Notes: generated from the letters alone by a model not told the origin. Shown: positions 1-8,606, counted from the stretch's first letter. The stretch is 64,000 nt of DNA from Lactococcus garvieae (GCF_016758115.1 NZ_WIVG01000001.1:1-64000), one strand, 5' to 3'. Made by a program: numbers and translations.

Positions 1-524
1 TTATGTTCTTAACGGGTTTACGTATAGGAGAATTGTTGGCTCTAAGGTGGGAAGCGATTGATTTTGAAGCATCGACTTTAACAGTTGCGCATACCTTAAA
101 TTTACATGGCTATGTGGCAAATGCGCGCCAGCTCCTCTCCCCTAAAACAGCCCATTCTTATAGAACAATTTCATTAAATGAAAGATGTATCGAAATCCTT
201 ACGCATTTCCTTAAAGAATGTTATGATAAGGATTTTGTCTTTGTGGATGAAAGAGGTCATATTTATGGTAGAGATGAGCTTTCTCATTATCTTAAAAAAA
301 TCTGTTTTGAAAAATTTGGTAGAGAGGACTCTGATAGAAATTACCACTTACATATGTTAAGGCATTCTCATATCTCCTTGTTGGTAGAAATGAATGTACC
401 GATTAAAGCGATTATGGAGCGAGTAGGACATTCGGATGAAAAAATGATTTTACAGGTCTATAGCCACGTGACTCAAAATATGCAAAATGATTTGAAAGAG
501 AAGCTAAACGCACTTGACTTTTGA
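1..524 (+). CDS. Tyrosine recombinase/integrase, C-terminal part (cut by window edge)
   Basis: C-terminal catalytic domain of a phage-type tyrosine integrase, which cuts and rejoins DNA at attachment sites. Counting from the first visible Met at base 3, the box I arginine is R7 (TGLRIGEL), the second box is H117-x-x-R120, H143 lies in the GHS motif, and the nucleophile is Y153 in QVYSHVT. The reading frame is open at base 1, so the N-terminal arm-binding and SAM-like domains are outside the window and the ATG at base 3 is not the real start. The gene marks the end of a prophage or integrative element to the left. An att site may lie in 525-660, but I could not define one. Confidence 0.9.
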   Translation, partial: MFLTGLRIGELLALRWEAIDFEASTLTVAHTLNLHGYVANARQLLSPKTAHSYRTISLNERCIEILTHFLKECYDKDFVFVDERGHIYGRDELSHYLKKICFEKFGREDSDRNYHLHMLRHSHISLLVEMNVPIKAIMERVGHSDEKMILQVYSHVTQNMQNDLKEKLNALDF

Positions 525-649
525 GAGTAACCAAATATTAACCAAAAGTATAAGAAAAGGGAGGAAAAAAGAGGAAAAAGAAGGACAAAAGAAATTGTGG
601 GAAAAGCTGTTATAGCGCTTGTTTACAGGGTTTTTGTTCTATTATTTTC

Positions 650-655
650 TAAAAT
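650..655 (+). promoter_or_regulatory. -10 hexamer six bases before the ATG of the YdcF-like gene
   Basis: TAAAAT is followed by six bases (aaactt) and then the ATG at 662. No Shine-Dalgarno is visible. This spacing puts the expected transcription start at or next to the A of the ATG, so the mRNA may be leaderless. The hexamer is not preceded by TG, unlike the other five cases in the window, and I see no good -35. Confidence 0.45.
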
Positions 656-661
656 AAACTT

Positions 662-1759
662 ATGGGAAATGATATTGTGAACAATAATGACTTTGGTTTT
701 TTTGTTGTCGGTTTGATTTTGACTGCTATTTTTGCTTTTATGTCACTCTTTTTTTGGTGGAAAAGAAAGCGACTGCGCGATTTACGAACCTTGACACTAG
801 GACGTTTGACTTTTTTATATTTATTTTGTTTGCTTGTGGCATTAAATGGTCTACTTGGATCGATGCTTGTTTTGACCGATGGCGGGCGCAGCATTTGGCT
901 GTTTTTATTAGGTATTGAAGTTGTAGTTTTTATGATTTTTTCAATGTTTCTTGGGCTAGTTATTCCTCTTGGTATCGTTATTCTTACAGTAAAGATGTGG
1001 CGGCGTGAAACGAGGACTGTGGCTAATCTTCTCCTTCCAATAGTTGTTCTTTTTTTCTTAGTTATTGATGGTATTTTTCTTGCTATGGGCAATTTACCAG
1101 AGCACTGGCAATGGCTTTCCGTTTTGAGTTGGGTTTTTCCTCTCTTGTCACTTTATTTGGCTTGGCAGTTTACAGTCTTTTTTCTATCAAGTTGGGTGTA
1201 TGGCAGACGCACACGTAAACTTGAAGCAGCTTTTCATGTCGTGCTCGGTGCGGGCTTGATTGATGGTGAACGTGTCGGAATATTACTTGGAAACCGTATT
1301 AAAGCAGCAGTTCAAGCTGTTCGTGATGACCAAACTATCGTGGTTTTTTCTGGAGGTCAAGGGACAGATGAGAAAGTATCGGAAGCCTCAGCTATGCAAA
1401 AATATGCCCACGAAGAGCTTGGTTTTCCATCCGAGCGTACGCTTTTGGAGGAAAAATCACGCACAACATATGAAAATCTAGTTTTCTCATCAGAATTAAT
1501 CAAGGCGAGATTTCTTTTCTTTACATCAGATTATCATGTTTTTCGAGCAGCTCTTTTTGCAGCAGCTCTTGGCTTAGAGGCAGAAGGAGGCAGAGGTGGA
1601 AAAACTGCAATGTATTATCGTGTTCCGGCATTTATCCGTGAGTTTATTGCGGTGCTAAATACCGAGAAGAAGAAACATATGATTTGGGTGGCAACGATTA
1701 TTGGACTTCTGTTTATTATTACGATGATACAGCTTTTTCTTTATTATTATGTGCCCTAA
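662..1759 (+). CDS. YdcF/ElyC-family (DUF218) membrane protein
   Basis: 365-residue protein with several hydrophobic helices in the first half (about residues 10-30, 50-70, 75-115, 120-140, 150-180) and a cytosolic or surface C-terminal DUF218 domain from about residue 190. Domain landmarks are the VLGAGL start, FSGGQGTDE, the EEKSRTTYENL segment and FFTSDYHVFRA, which match the YdcF/SanA/ElyC family linked to envelope integrity. The exact substrate of this family is not settled. The gene stands alone between the integrase remnant and a resistance transporter, has its own terminator, and appears to start without a ribosome binding site. Confidence 0.85.
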   Translation: MGNDIVNNNDFGFFVVGLILTAIFAFMSLFFWWKRKRLRDLRTLTLGRLTFLYLFCLLVALNGLLGSMLVLTDGGRSIWLFLLGIEVVVFMIFSMFLGLVIPLGIVILTVKMWRRETRTVANLLLPIVVLFFLVIDGIFLAMGNLPEHWQWLSVLSWVFPLLSLYLAWQFTVFFLSSWVYGRRTRKLEAAFHVVLGAGLIDGERVGILLGNRIKAAVQAVRDDQTIVVFSGGQGTDEKVSEASAMQKYAHEELGFPSERTLLEEKSRTTYENLVFSSELIKARFLFFTSDYHVFRAALFAAALGLEAEGGRGGKTAMYYRVPAFIREFIAVLNTEKKKHMIWVATIIGLLFIITMIQLFLYYYVP

Positions 1760-1780
1760 AAGTTTTAAATAAATATAGCG

Positions 1781-1812
1781 AGCAGCTCCCTTGATATGAA
1801 GCTGTTTTTTTA
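1781..1812 (+). terminator. Intrinsic terminator of the YdcF-like gene
   Basis: CAGCT (1783-1787) pairs with AGCTG (1800-1804) and is followed by a run of eight T. Confidence 0.65.
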
Positions 1813-1834
1813 GTTTTACGTTTTTATGCAAAAA

Positions 1835-1850
1835 ATTACAAAAGTGTAAT
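1835..1850 (+). promoter_or_regulatory. BceR-type operator (TTACA-N4-TGTAA)
   Basis: ATTACAAAAGTGTAAT is a perfect inverted repeat with a four-base centre. It fits the TNACA-N4-TGTAA consensus remembered for BceR/PsdR/YxdJ-type response regulators in Bacillus, and it abuts the -35, the place where such activators bind. It precedes a BceAB-type transporter operon, so functional context agrees. Confidence 0.6.
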
Positions 1851-1878
1851 CGTCATTTCTTTAATGTTGCTTTATAAT
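1850..1878 (+). promoter_or_regulatory. Promoter of the YxeA/BceAB-like operon
   Basis: TCGTCA (1850-1855), a 17-base spacer and TATAAT (1873-1878). The weak -35 and strong -10 suit activation from the adjacent inverted repeat. The leader of about 100 bases contains CTGAAT...ATTCAG pairing that could fold. Confidence 0.6.
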
Positions 1879-1990
1879 AAAAATGTGCCTGAATGAAGCG
1901 GGAAATATATTTCATTGAAATAATTCAGAGAATAGGGGGGCTGCTTCGGACACGTAAAAACAGTAAATAATGAAGGAAAAGAAAGTGACA

Positions 1991-2359
1991 ATGAAAAAAA
2001 CTATAAAACTAATGCTCGGAATACTTGCTTTGGCTATAGCTTTACCGACAGGTGCTTATCTCTACTACAATCATGTGTGGCGCGGTGGTGACGTGACTTA
2101 CACACAAATTACAAGTGCAGGCATTGAAAAACCATGGAAGCAAGAGGGCGGAGGTCTGAGCGTACTTTATGATTATGCAGGAACGCAGTATGATGAAGAA
2201 GGCCAAGCTCAAGAGGTTCCACTCGTTGCCAGTAAAGAACTTCGTCAAGGCGCTTATCTGAAAGTGACTTATAATCAAAAACGAGATATTATTACGAATT
2301 GGTCAGAAATCAGCAAAGAACAAGTTCCAAAAAAAGCTCTGGAACAGCTTGAAAAGTAA
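1991..2359 (+). CDS. YxeA-family exported protein
   Basis: 122-residue protein with an N-terminal hydrophobic segment (about residues 6-24) and a C-terminal domain containing the GGDVTYTQI, YDYAGTQYDEEGQ and LKVTYN elements of the YxeA/DUF1093 family. In Bacillus subtilis yxeA sits beside the yxdLM peptide-resistance transporter, and the same association is seen here with the BceAB-like genes 62 bases downstream. An in-frame ATG at 1970 is possible. I prefer 1991 because it begins with the basic KK residues of a signal sequence and has AAGGAAAAG upstream. Role unknown, probably an accessory of antimicrobial-peptide defence. Confidence 0.75.
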   Translation: MKKTIKLMLGILALAIALPTGAYLYYNHVWRGGDVTYTQITSAGIEKPWKQEGGGLSVLYDYAGTQYDEEGQAQEVPLVASKELRQGAYLKVTYNQKRDIITNWSEISKEQVPKKALEQLEK

Positions 2360-2421
2360 AGACAAACAGACAAGAAAGGAAGAAATCTAGTCACTTAAAG
2401 ATTGGATTCATATATTAAACT

Positions 2422-3207
2422 ATGCTCTTAGAAGTAAAACACCTCAAAAAAGTTTTCAAGACACGTTTCTCTAAGGAGGAAACAACAGCCCTTAGTGATG
2501 TTGACTTTACCGTGAATCAAGGCGAGTATATCGCCATCATGGGAGAGTCAGGTTCTGGGAAAACGACCCTGTTGAATATTCTGTCGACACTGGAAAAACC
2601 GACTTCAGGACAAGTCTTACTCCACGAAAAAGACATCACCGCCATTAAAGATAAGGACTTGTCGGCTTTTCGACGTCGTCATTTGGGCTTTGTCTTTCAA
2701 GATTTTAACCTGCTGGATACGCTCAATGTTCGTGACAATATTTTTCTGCCACTTGTCCTTTCGAAAGAAAATATCAAAACGATGCAGGCAAGACTGGCGT
2801 TGCTGGCACCGAAACTTCAGATTGAAAACTTGCTTGAAAAACAGCCTTTTGAGCTTTCTGGCGGACAGAAGCAGCGGGTTGCTGTAGCGCGAGCGCTTAT
2901 CTCTCAGCCTGATCTTATCTTGGCTGATGAACCAACGGCCGCTTTGGATTATAAAAACTCAGAAGCGCTTCTCAACCTTTTTGAAGAAATTAACAAGAGT
3001 GGTCAGACCATTATTATGGTTACCCACTCGAGTTTGGCGGCTAGTCATGCCAAGCGCGTGCTCTTTATCAAGGACGGTATGCTGTATCATCAGCTCTATC
3101 GTGGAGAAAAAACGTCAACAGCCTTTGCCAAAGAAATCACGCTCTCGATGACAGCTTTTCTTGGCAGTACAGAAGAATATGATACGAAAGGAGTTCAAGA
3201 TGCTTAG
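2422..3207 (+). CDS. BceA/YxdL-type ABC transporter ATPase
   Basis: 261-residue ATPase of the MacB/BceA type that powers removal of antimicrobial peptides from their lipid-cycle targets. Walker A GESGSGKTT is at residues 41-49, the signature LSGGQ at 145-149 and Walker B LADEP at about 167-171. The ATG at 2422 has no Shine-Dalgarno. TATATT ends five bases before it, so an internal promoter or translation without a leader is possible. The 3' end overlaps the permease start by eight bases, so the two are translationally coupled. Its partner two-component system is not in this window. Confidence 0.9.
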   Translation: MLLEVKHLKKVFKTRFSKEETTALSDVDFTVNQGEYIAIMGESGSGKTTLLNILSTLEKPTSGQVLLHEKDITAIKDKDLSAFRRRHLGFVFQDFNLLDTLNVRDNIFLPLVLSKENIKTMQARLALLAPKLQIENLLEKQPFELSGGQKQRVAVARALISQPDLILADEPTAALDYKNSEALLNLFEEINKSGQTIIMVTHSSLAASHAKRVLFIKDGMLYHQLYRGEKTSTAFAKEITLSMTAFLGSTEEYDTKGVQDA

Positions 3208-5200
3208 TTTTAAATTGGCTCAGAAAAACATGAAAAAGGGTTTTCAAGCTTTTGCGCCCTTTCTGATGGCTTCTGTCACGATGTTTGTCATGCTTTTTGT
3301 AACAGCCTCGATTGGACTCTCCCCAACCATTGAAAAGCTTCCTGGTGGTAATTCTGTCGCTCAGCTGATGGGCTTTGCTTTACTCGTGCTCATCATCTTT
3401 TCCTTGATGATTTTAGTGTACAGTTATCGCTTTCTCCAGTTACAGCGCTCCCGGGAGTTTGGCCTGTATGATATTTTAGGCTTTGGCAAAGCTAGTATTA
3501 TCAAGGTTGCTTTTTGGGAACTTTTATTTACCTATCTTACAGCCACTCTTATCGGTACGATTGTGGGGATTTCTTTTGCCAAATTCCTTTACTTGATTTT
3601 TGTCAATCTTATCGGTGGTGACTATTTTAATCTAATAATTAGTCCCTTAGCGATTGCTTTGGTGGCAGGGATTTACTTGCTCTTTTTCTTACTTTTGCTT
3701 GTTATTGGAGCTGTGCTTATCCTTAAAAGTTCAAGTTTGGATTTGCTTCGCGAAGAGACAAAAGGTGAGAAGGAGCCCAAGTCCAATGTCTTCACAGCGC
3801 TTCTTGCTTTGCTTTTTTTAGCTGCGGGTTATTTTATCGCCTTGACGGTGGATAATCCTATCGTGGCATTGTTACGCTTTTTCATTGCTGTTCTTTTGGT
3901 GATTTTTGGGACTTATTTTTTCTATGTGAGTTTTACCATCTGGTACCTCAAGCGCAAGAAAAAACAGGATTCTTACTATCAACCGCATCATTTTATTACC
4001 GTCAGTTCGATGCTTTATCGGATGAAAGCCAATGCTGTCGGTCTTGGAAATATCACAATCTTACTGTCGATGACGGTGGTGACTGTTGTTGTCAGTTTAG
4101 GAGTATTTTTTGGAACAGCAGATATGGTAGAAAACCAGTTTCCAAAAGAGGCACAGATTATTTCGACTCAAGAAAACAATTCCCGTGCAGAACTGACGGC
4201 TCTGACGGAGCAGATTGCTGCGGAGAGCGGTGTGCCTATCGAAAATCTTTCCAGCATCTATGTCTCGCAAGATGTCGAAGCCAGTCGTGCAACTTCAAGT
4301 GCGGACCAATTTGTCACGCAAGAAGAGCTGGGCAGTATGCTGGATGAAAACCATTATTTGATGACCATGACGACTGCGGAGAGTTTGGTATCTTTAGGGA
4401 ATGAAAATGTGCAGCATTTGTCTGAAAATCAAGTGCTGCTGGTTGATTTATCAGAAGGCAAAGCCTCATCCGCTGGTATCAAGACAGTCAACTGGCACGG
4501 ACAGACCTATCAAGTTGCTGGTCATTTGACAGAATTGAAAAACTTCCCCGCAGAGATGACCATGTCGAACTCACTCATGCTGGTCTTTGTAAATGAAGCT
4601 ACGCTCAACCAGGCTTTATCAGTCTATAATCAGTCCAATTATGCTGAGAATACTTCAGGCATGAACGAATCAGCCATGACTTTAACCCTATTTGACCTCC
4701 CAGAAGCAGATCAAGCAAGGTTTGAAACAGCTTTTAATGAGAATCAAGAGGCACAAAGGGCTTATAATATCCTCACATTCCGTAGCCAAGCCTTGCAAAA
4801 TCAAAAAGCGCAGATCGGCGGTTTTGTCTTTATTGGCTTTGTGCTGGGAATCAGCTTTATCCTCGGTGCAGCCTTGATTATCTACTATAAACAGTTGTCT
4901 GAGGGGACTCAAGACAAGCGCAGTTTCAAAATTCTTCAAGAAGCAGGCTTTTCCAAAGAACAGGTTCAGAAAACTATCCGTTCACAGGTTCGTATGATTT
5001 TCTTCTTGCCACTGCTGGTCACCGTCCTGCATTTTGCAGGTGCTTATCGTATGATTAGTCAGATGATTATGCTTTTTGGGGTGACGGATGGTCGCTTAGC
5101 ACTCATCATCAGTCTGATTACTTTAGCTGTTCTATCCGGAATTTATTATCTTATCTATAAGGCAACCAGCCGTGTTTATTATAAGATAGTGAAGCGGTAA
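3200..5200 (+). CDS. BceB/YxdM-type ABC transporter permease
   Basis: 666-residue FtsX-like permease with ten expected membrane helices. A block of helices is followed by a large extracellular domain (roughly residues 310-530), which is the sensing and substrate-binding part in BceB proteins. The last three helices lie at the C terminus. The start at 3200 is chosen because AAAGGAG lies six bases upstream. An in-frame ATG at 3161 lies inside the ATPase gene and lacks such a site. With the ATPase and YxeA it forms a peptide-resistance operon under the BceR-like site at 1835. Confidence 0.9.
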   Translation: MLSFKLAQKNMKKGFQAFAPFLMASVTMFVMLFVTASIGLSPTIEKLPGGNSVAQLMGFALLVLIIFSLMILVYSYRFLQLQRSREFGLYDILGFGKASIIKVAFWELLFTYLTATLIGTIVGISFAKFLYLIFVNLIGGDYFNLIISPLAIALVAGIYLLFFLLLLVIGAVLILKSSSLDLLREETKGEKEPKSNVFTALLALLFLAAGYFIALTVDNPIVALLRFFIAVLLVIFGTYFFYVSFTIWYLKRKKKQDSYYQPHHFITVSSMLYRMKANAVGLGNITILLSMTVVTVVVSLGVFFGTADMVENQFPKEAQIISTQENNSRAELTALTEQIAAESGVPIENLSSIYVSQDVEASRATSSADQFVTQEELGSMLDENHYLMTMTTAESLVSLGNENVQHLSENQVLLVDLSEGKASSAGIKTVNWHGQTYQVAGHLTELKNFPAEMTMSNSLMLVFVNEATLNQALSVYNQSNYAENTSGMNESAMTLTLFDLPEADQARFETAFNENQEAQRAYNILTFRSQALQNQKAQIGGFVFIGFVLGISFILGAALIIYYKQLSEGTQDKRSFKILQEAGFSKEQVQKTIRSQVRMIFFLPLLVTVLHFAGAYRMISQMIMLFGVTDGRLALIISLITLAVLSGIYYLIYKATSRVYYKIVKR

Positions 5201-5241
5201 GTTGCTTCAGCCGTAAATCATGTGGTCTTCTTGAGGAAAAG

Positions 5242-5250
5242 TGATAAAAT
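5242..5250 (+). promoter_or_regulatory. Extended -10 of the small acidic protein gene
   Basis: TGATAAAAT is a TGn extended -10, and its start point would leave about 20 bases of leader with AAAGGAG before the ATG at 5276. No convincing -35 is visible. Confidence 0.55.
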
Positions 5251-5275
5251 AGTAAAAAACAAAGGAGATACAAAA

Positions 5276-5578
5276 ATGGGACTTTTTGATTTTGCGAAAA
5301 ACTTGGATTTGGGGAGCTTGACCGACCAAGCGCAAGAGCTTTTAGGCGGGAATGTTGTTGAAACACTTTCTAATGCAGTCGGTGGCGACTTGTCAGAAGT
5401 AACCAATAATGTGGCGGAAAATGTGCCAGCAGACTTAGCAGACCAAGCGGGAAATTTCGTAAATGACACGCGTGAAAATGCGAGTGGTCTACTAGACACT
5501 GCTTCTGAGCAGTTACCTGATTTTGGCGAGCAGGCAGGTGGAGCAGTAGAGGGACTTAAGGACTTGCTTGGTCTGTGA
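5276..5578 (+). CDS. Small acidic protein of unknown function
   Basis: 100-residue soluble protein, rich in Asp, Glu, Ala, Gly and Leu with almost no basic or aromatic residues. It has repeated short segments such as LDLGSLTDQAQELLGG, ADLADQAGNFV and LPDFGEQAGGAVEGL that look like amphipathic helices. The start at 5276 is fixed by AAAGGAG upstream; an in-frame ATG at 5222 precedes the promoter. There is no membrane segment and no recognised domain. The composition resembles stress-associated or hydrophilin-like proteins, but that is only an impression. Confidence 0.7.
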   Translation: MGLFDFAKNLDLGSLTDQAQELLGGNVVETLSNAVGGDLSEVTNNVAENVPADLADQAGNFVNDTRENASGLLDTASEQLPDFGEQAGGAVEGLKDLLGL

Positions 5579-5624
5579 AAAAAGATATGTGCTTTATTGA
5601 GATGAGAGAGGAAGAAAGCAGCGA

Positions 5625-6128
5625 ATGGAATACAGACTAAGCGGAAAAATCAGCGAGAAAGCATTTTATGAGATGCAGCGCTTCAATGTGCGAAAAACGA
5701 AACTCGTATTTTTACTTGTCTTCAATATTGTGATGTTAGCTGTATTTTTGCGGGACAATGCTGATGATTCTTTGTTTTTCTGGATTTTCACTGCTTTCTT
5801 TTTAATTGCTTTTAATTTTTTGCTCTCTTTTTTGATGAGGTATACTCTCAAAATCAAGAGCAGAAAAGCCTATAGGAGTGGTAAGAAACTGAATGGTCTT
5901 CCTCGACAAATCCATATTACTGCACAGGAAATCCAGCAGAACACATCTTTTTCGACTATGACCATAACACCTGACATGGTCTACAAGGTAGCCCATAATA
6001 ATGATCGGGAAATCTACATCTATTTGGCTACGAATCAAATATTGATTTTGAGCAAAGACTGGCTTGAAAATGGAGAATGGGCGGATTTTATAACTTTTAT
6101 TAAGAAGAACTGGGAACCTAAAAAATAA
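5625..6128 (+). CDS. YcxB-like membrane protein
   Basis: 167-residue protein with two adjacent membrane helices (about residues 25-42 and 48-72) and a C-terminal soluble domain (ITAQEIQQNT, YKVAHNNDREIYIYLATNQILILSKD) typical of the YcxB family. The ATG is preceded by GAGAGGAAG. Function is unknown for the family. It follows the small acidic gene by 46 bases and may share its transcript. A structured region follows its stop. Confidence 0.7.
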   Translation: MEYRLSGKISEKAFYEMQRFNVRKTKLVFLLVFNIVMLAVFLRDNADDSLFFWIFTAFFLIAFNFLLSFLMRYTLKIKSRKAYRSGKKLNGLPRQIHITAQEIQQNTSFSTMTITPDMVYKVAHNNDREIYIYLATNQILILSKDWLENGEWADFITFIKKNWEPKK

Positions 6129-6217
6129 AGAATAAAAACCATTAGAAAATTGAGTGCAGGCAAAAGTTAGAATGTTAGTCCAACTTTTTTGGAGCGCACC
6201 AAATGTCAATGGTTTTT
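6125..6217 (+). terminator. Long nested inverted repeat after the YcxB-like gene
   Basis: AAAAACCATT near 6135 can pair with AATGGTTTTTT near 6207. Inside it, GTGC/GCAC and AAAAGTT/AACTTTT form further stems. The outer arm ends in a T run, so it could terminate transcription, but at about 85 bases it is longer than a usual terminator and may be a small RNA or mobile repeat. Confidence 0.5.
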
Positions 6218-6343
6218 TACTGTATTCCCCTAGCAATAAGAGATGCAAGGGGTGTAATAAGTGATATGGGAGTAGAATTTCGTCTAAAATAGCCGCATTA
6301 AAAAACATGAGCTGCGGCATATAAGGAAATAATACATGAATTG

Positions 6344-6352
6344 TGTTAAAAT
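6344..6352 (+). promoter_or_regulatory. Extended -10 of rimM, six bases before the ATG
   Basis: TGTTAAAAT is followed by attggt and the ATG at 6359. There is no Shine-Dalgarno. The rimM-trmD mRNA is predicted to begin at the start codon. Confidence 0.6.
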
Positions 6353-6358
6353 ATTGGT

Positions 6359-6874
6359 ATGACAAAATTTTACAATGTAGGCACAATAGTGAATACACAA
6401 GGACTTCAGGGAGAAGTACGTGTAATTTCAGTTACTGATTTTGCTGAAGAACGTTTTGCAAAAAATACAGTTTTGGCCCTTTTTGACAAAAAAGGAAATT
6501 ATGTCCAAGATTTGAAGGTTAAAACTGCGCGTAAACAAAAGAATTTTTATATCATTAAATTTGAAGGATTATATCATATCAACGAAGTTGAAGCCTTTAA
6601 AGAATTTAGTTTGAAAATAGCTGAAGATAAGCTAACAGAACTGGATGAAGGCGAGTTTTACTATCACGAAATCATTGGTTTAGACGTTTATGAGCAGGAC
6701 AAATTAATTGGCCAAATTAAAGAAATTTTGCAACCAGGGGCTAATGACGTTTGGGTGGTCAAGCGTAAAGGAAAACGTGATTTGCTTCTTCCCTACATTC
6801 CACCAGTGGTGTTGAATGTGGATTTAAAAGCGAGAAGAGTTGATGTAGAAATTATGGAAGGTTTAGACGATTAA
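6359..6874 (+). CDS. rimM: Ribosome maturation factor RimM
   Basis: 171-residue 16S rRNA processing factor that helps mature the 3' domain of the 30S subunit. The N-terminal barrel begins [20 protein letters not shown] and the C-terminal PRC-barrel carries [13 protein letters not shown] and the [14 protein letters not shown] block. It is one base apart from trmD, the usual order. Unlike the common rpsP-rimM-trmD arrangement, no rpsP or KH-domain gene is upstream. The start lacks a ribosome binding site and lies directly behind an extended -10, so the mRNA may be leaderless. Confidence 0.96.
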   Translation: MTKFYNVGTIVNTQGLQGEVRVISVTDFAEERFAKNTVLALFDKKGNYVQDLKVKTARKQKNFYIIKFEGLYHINEVEAFKEFSLKIAEDKLTELDEGEFYYHEIIGLDVYEQDKLIGQIKEILQPGANDVWVVKRKGKRDLLLPYIPPVVLNVDLKARRVDVEIMEGLDD

Positions 6875-6875
6875 G

Positions 6876-7607
6876 ATGAAAGTCGATATTTTAACAATCT
6901 TTCCACACATGTTTGACTCACTTAACCAGTCTATAGTCGGTAAAGCTCAGGAGAAAGGCCTGCTTGAACTCTATACGCATGATTTTCGTGAAAATGCGAG
7001 TAACAAGCAACGCCATGTAGATGATATGCCCTATGGCGGTGGTCATGGGATGCTTCTTATGCCTCAGCCCATCTATGATACAATGGATAAAATTCCTCAT
7101 GAAAATGCGCGTGTCATTTTGCTGGATCCGGCAGGAAAACGTTACAACCAAAAAATGGCAGAAGAACTGGCGAAAGAGGAGCATTTGATTTTTATATGTG
7201 GGCATTACGAAGGCTATGATGAACGTATCAAAGACTTAGTAACTGATGAAATCTCTCTTGGTGATTTTGTTTTGACAGGAGGGGAAGTAGCAGCTACAGT
7301 TATTGTTGATTCCGTCGTACGCTTACTTCCCGGAGCTTTAGGCAAGGCAGCGAGTCATGAAGACGATTCTTTCTCGTCAGGATTACTTGAGTATCCACAG
7401 TATACACGACCAGAAGATTTTCGAGGCAAAAAAGTCCCAAGTGTGTTAATGTCTGGTCATCATGAAAATATTCGTAAATGGCGTTTGACCGAGAGCTTGA
7501 AAAAAACTTTAGCACGACGTCCGGACTTATTGGAGAAATATGAGCTTAATGAGGAAGAGCAACAAATTTTGAATCAGCTAAAACAGGAAAGTGAAAGTTC
7601 TTTATGA
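6876..7607 (+). CDS. trmD: tRNA (guanine-N1)-methyltransferase TrmD
   Basis: 243-residue SAM-dependent enzyme that makes m1G37 in tRNAs reading CNN codons, which prevents +1 frameshifting. The N-terminal [13 protein letters not shown], the PYGGGHGM segment, the [12 protein letters not shown] trefoil-knot SAM-binding loop, the [11 protein letters not shown] motif and the tail block [13 protein letters not shown] are all intact. It starts two bases after rimM and overlaps the HAD gene by four bases (ATGA), so the genes form an operon with coupled translation. Confidence 0.97.
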   Translation: MKVDILTIFPHMFDSLNQSIVGKAQEKGLLELYTHDFRENASNKQRHVDDMPYGGGHGMLLMPQPIYDTMDKIPHENARVILLDPAGKRYNQKMAEELAKEEHLIFICGHYEGYDERIKDLVTDEISLGDFVLTGGEVAATVIVDSVVRLLPGALGKAASHEDDSFSSGLLEYPQYTRPEDFRGKKVPSVLMSGHHENIRKWRLTESLKKTLARRPDLLEKYELNEEEQQILNQLKQESESSL

Positions 7608-8188
7608 TGTGGAAAAATTACATTTGGGATTTTGATGGGACACTTTTTGATACTTATCCTGTTATGCTAGAAGCATTGAGTGAAGCTATGAAACAGTCTT
7701 CCGTAGAATTTCCTGGGGACTTAGAGGCTTATGTCAAGCGTTTTTCGATTCAGAAATTTGCACATGAATTTGCCAATCAGGATTTTTTGGACTTGTATCA
7801 CAAAATAGAAGCAGAGCGTCAAAAGAATCCTCAAGCTTATGCCGAAATTCCTAAAATTTTGTCAAAAATTGTTGAAGATGGGGGACAAAATTTTGTCCTA
7901 AGTCACCGTGATAATTCTACTTTTGAATATCTAGGTGATTTAAAAAAATACTTCACGGAAGTAATTACGAGCAAGCAAAACTTTGAACGTAAACCAAGCC
8001 CTGAAGCCTTGGAATATTTACTCAACAAATATAAACTTGTGCCAGAAGAAACTGTTATGGTTGGAGATCGCCCGCTGGATATTGAAGCAGGAAGAAATGC
8101 AGGCATTGCAACTGTGCTCTTGGATGAGAAAGAGTACTTTGGAGACATTGCCGATAAAAAAATAAAAAATTGGAGTGAATGGAGATGA
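7604..8188 (+). CDS. HAD-superfamily hydrolase (phosphoglycolate phosphatase-like)
   Basis: 194-residue HAD phosphatase. Motif I is [10 protein letters not shown] with the nucleophile Asp, motif II SHRDNS contains the Ser position, a Lys occurs in RKPSPEAL, and the motif IV acidic pair is in [11 protein letters not shown] helical cap is inserted after motif I. The substrate cannot be told from sequence; related proteins act on small sugar phosphates or nucleotides. It overlaps trmD by four bases and the DUF1149 gene by a few bases, so it belongs to the rimM operon. Confidence 0.85.
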   Translation: MMWKNYIWDFDGTLFDTYPVMLEALSEAMKQSSVEFPGDLEAYVKRFSIQKFAHEFANQDFLDLYHKIEAERQKNPQAYAEIPKILSKIVEDGGQNFVLSHRDNSTFEYLGDLKKYFTEVITSKQNFERKPSPEALEYLLNKYKLVPEETVMVGDRPLDIEAGRNAGIATVLLDEKEYFGDIADKKIKNWSEWR

Positions 8189-8583
8189 CATTAACATTAG
8201 AACGCGACAAGGAATTTGTAAATCAATTTCATTATGACGCACGTAATTATGAGTGGGAAAAGGAGAATGGTACACCTGAAACAAACATTAATGTACAGTT
8301 TCAGCTACTGCCTCATGAGCAAATTCCCCAAGGAAAAGTTGCGGCAGAGGATACAGCAATTTATGCGATTTTAACATACATGATTCCATTAGAGAATATT
8401 GTATTGTCAGGTATGCTCAGTCAGCTTAACTATGTTCGCGGACGTCAAGTAAAAGAGCAATCGGAGTTAGCTCAGGAGGAAATGGCACAACTTGCTGCTC
8501 CACTTTTTGATTTATTGAAACGTTTAGTGTACGAAACAACAGAGGTTGCCCTTGATCAACCGGGCATTAACCTTCAATTTTAA
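8185..8583 (+). CDS. DUF1149-family protein
   Basis: 132-residue soluble protein of the DUF1149 family common in streptococci and lactococci, recognised from the YDARNYEWEKENGTPETNINVQFQ region and the LTYMIPLENIVLSGMLSQ core. Its layout resembles SecB-like chaperones, but a role in export is not established for this copy. I place the start at 8185 because GGAG at 8172-8175 is nine bases away; the in-frame ATG at 8179 is only three bases from it. It overlaps the HAD gene and precedes degV. Confidence 0.75.
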   Translation: MTLTLERDKEFVNQFHYDARNYEWEKENGTPETNINVQFQLLPHEQIPQGKVAAEDTAIYAILTYMIPLENIVLSGMLSQLNYVRGRQVKEQSELAQEEMAQLAAPLFDLLKRLVYETTEVALDQPGINLQF

Positions 8584-8606
8584 GGATTTTTTCAAGATTA
8601 TTTATT

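Noticed and set aside
649-1092. Long minus-strand frame opposite the YdcF-like gene
   Set aside because: It is a Lys/Arg/Ser/Thr-rich shadow of a membrane protein gene, with no ribosome site or domain.
5802-6398. 198-residue minus-strand frame over the YcxB-rimM gap
   Set aside because: It overlaps two real genes and the structured region; the peptide is Phe/Leu/His-rich, and no start signal is seen.
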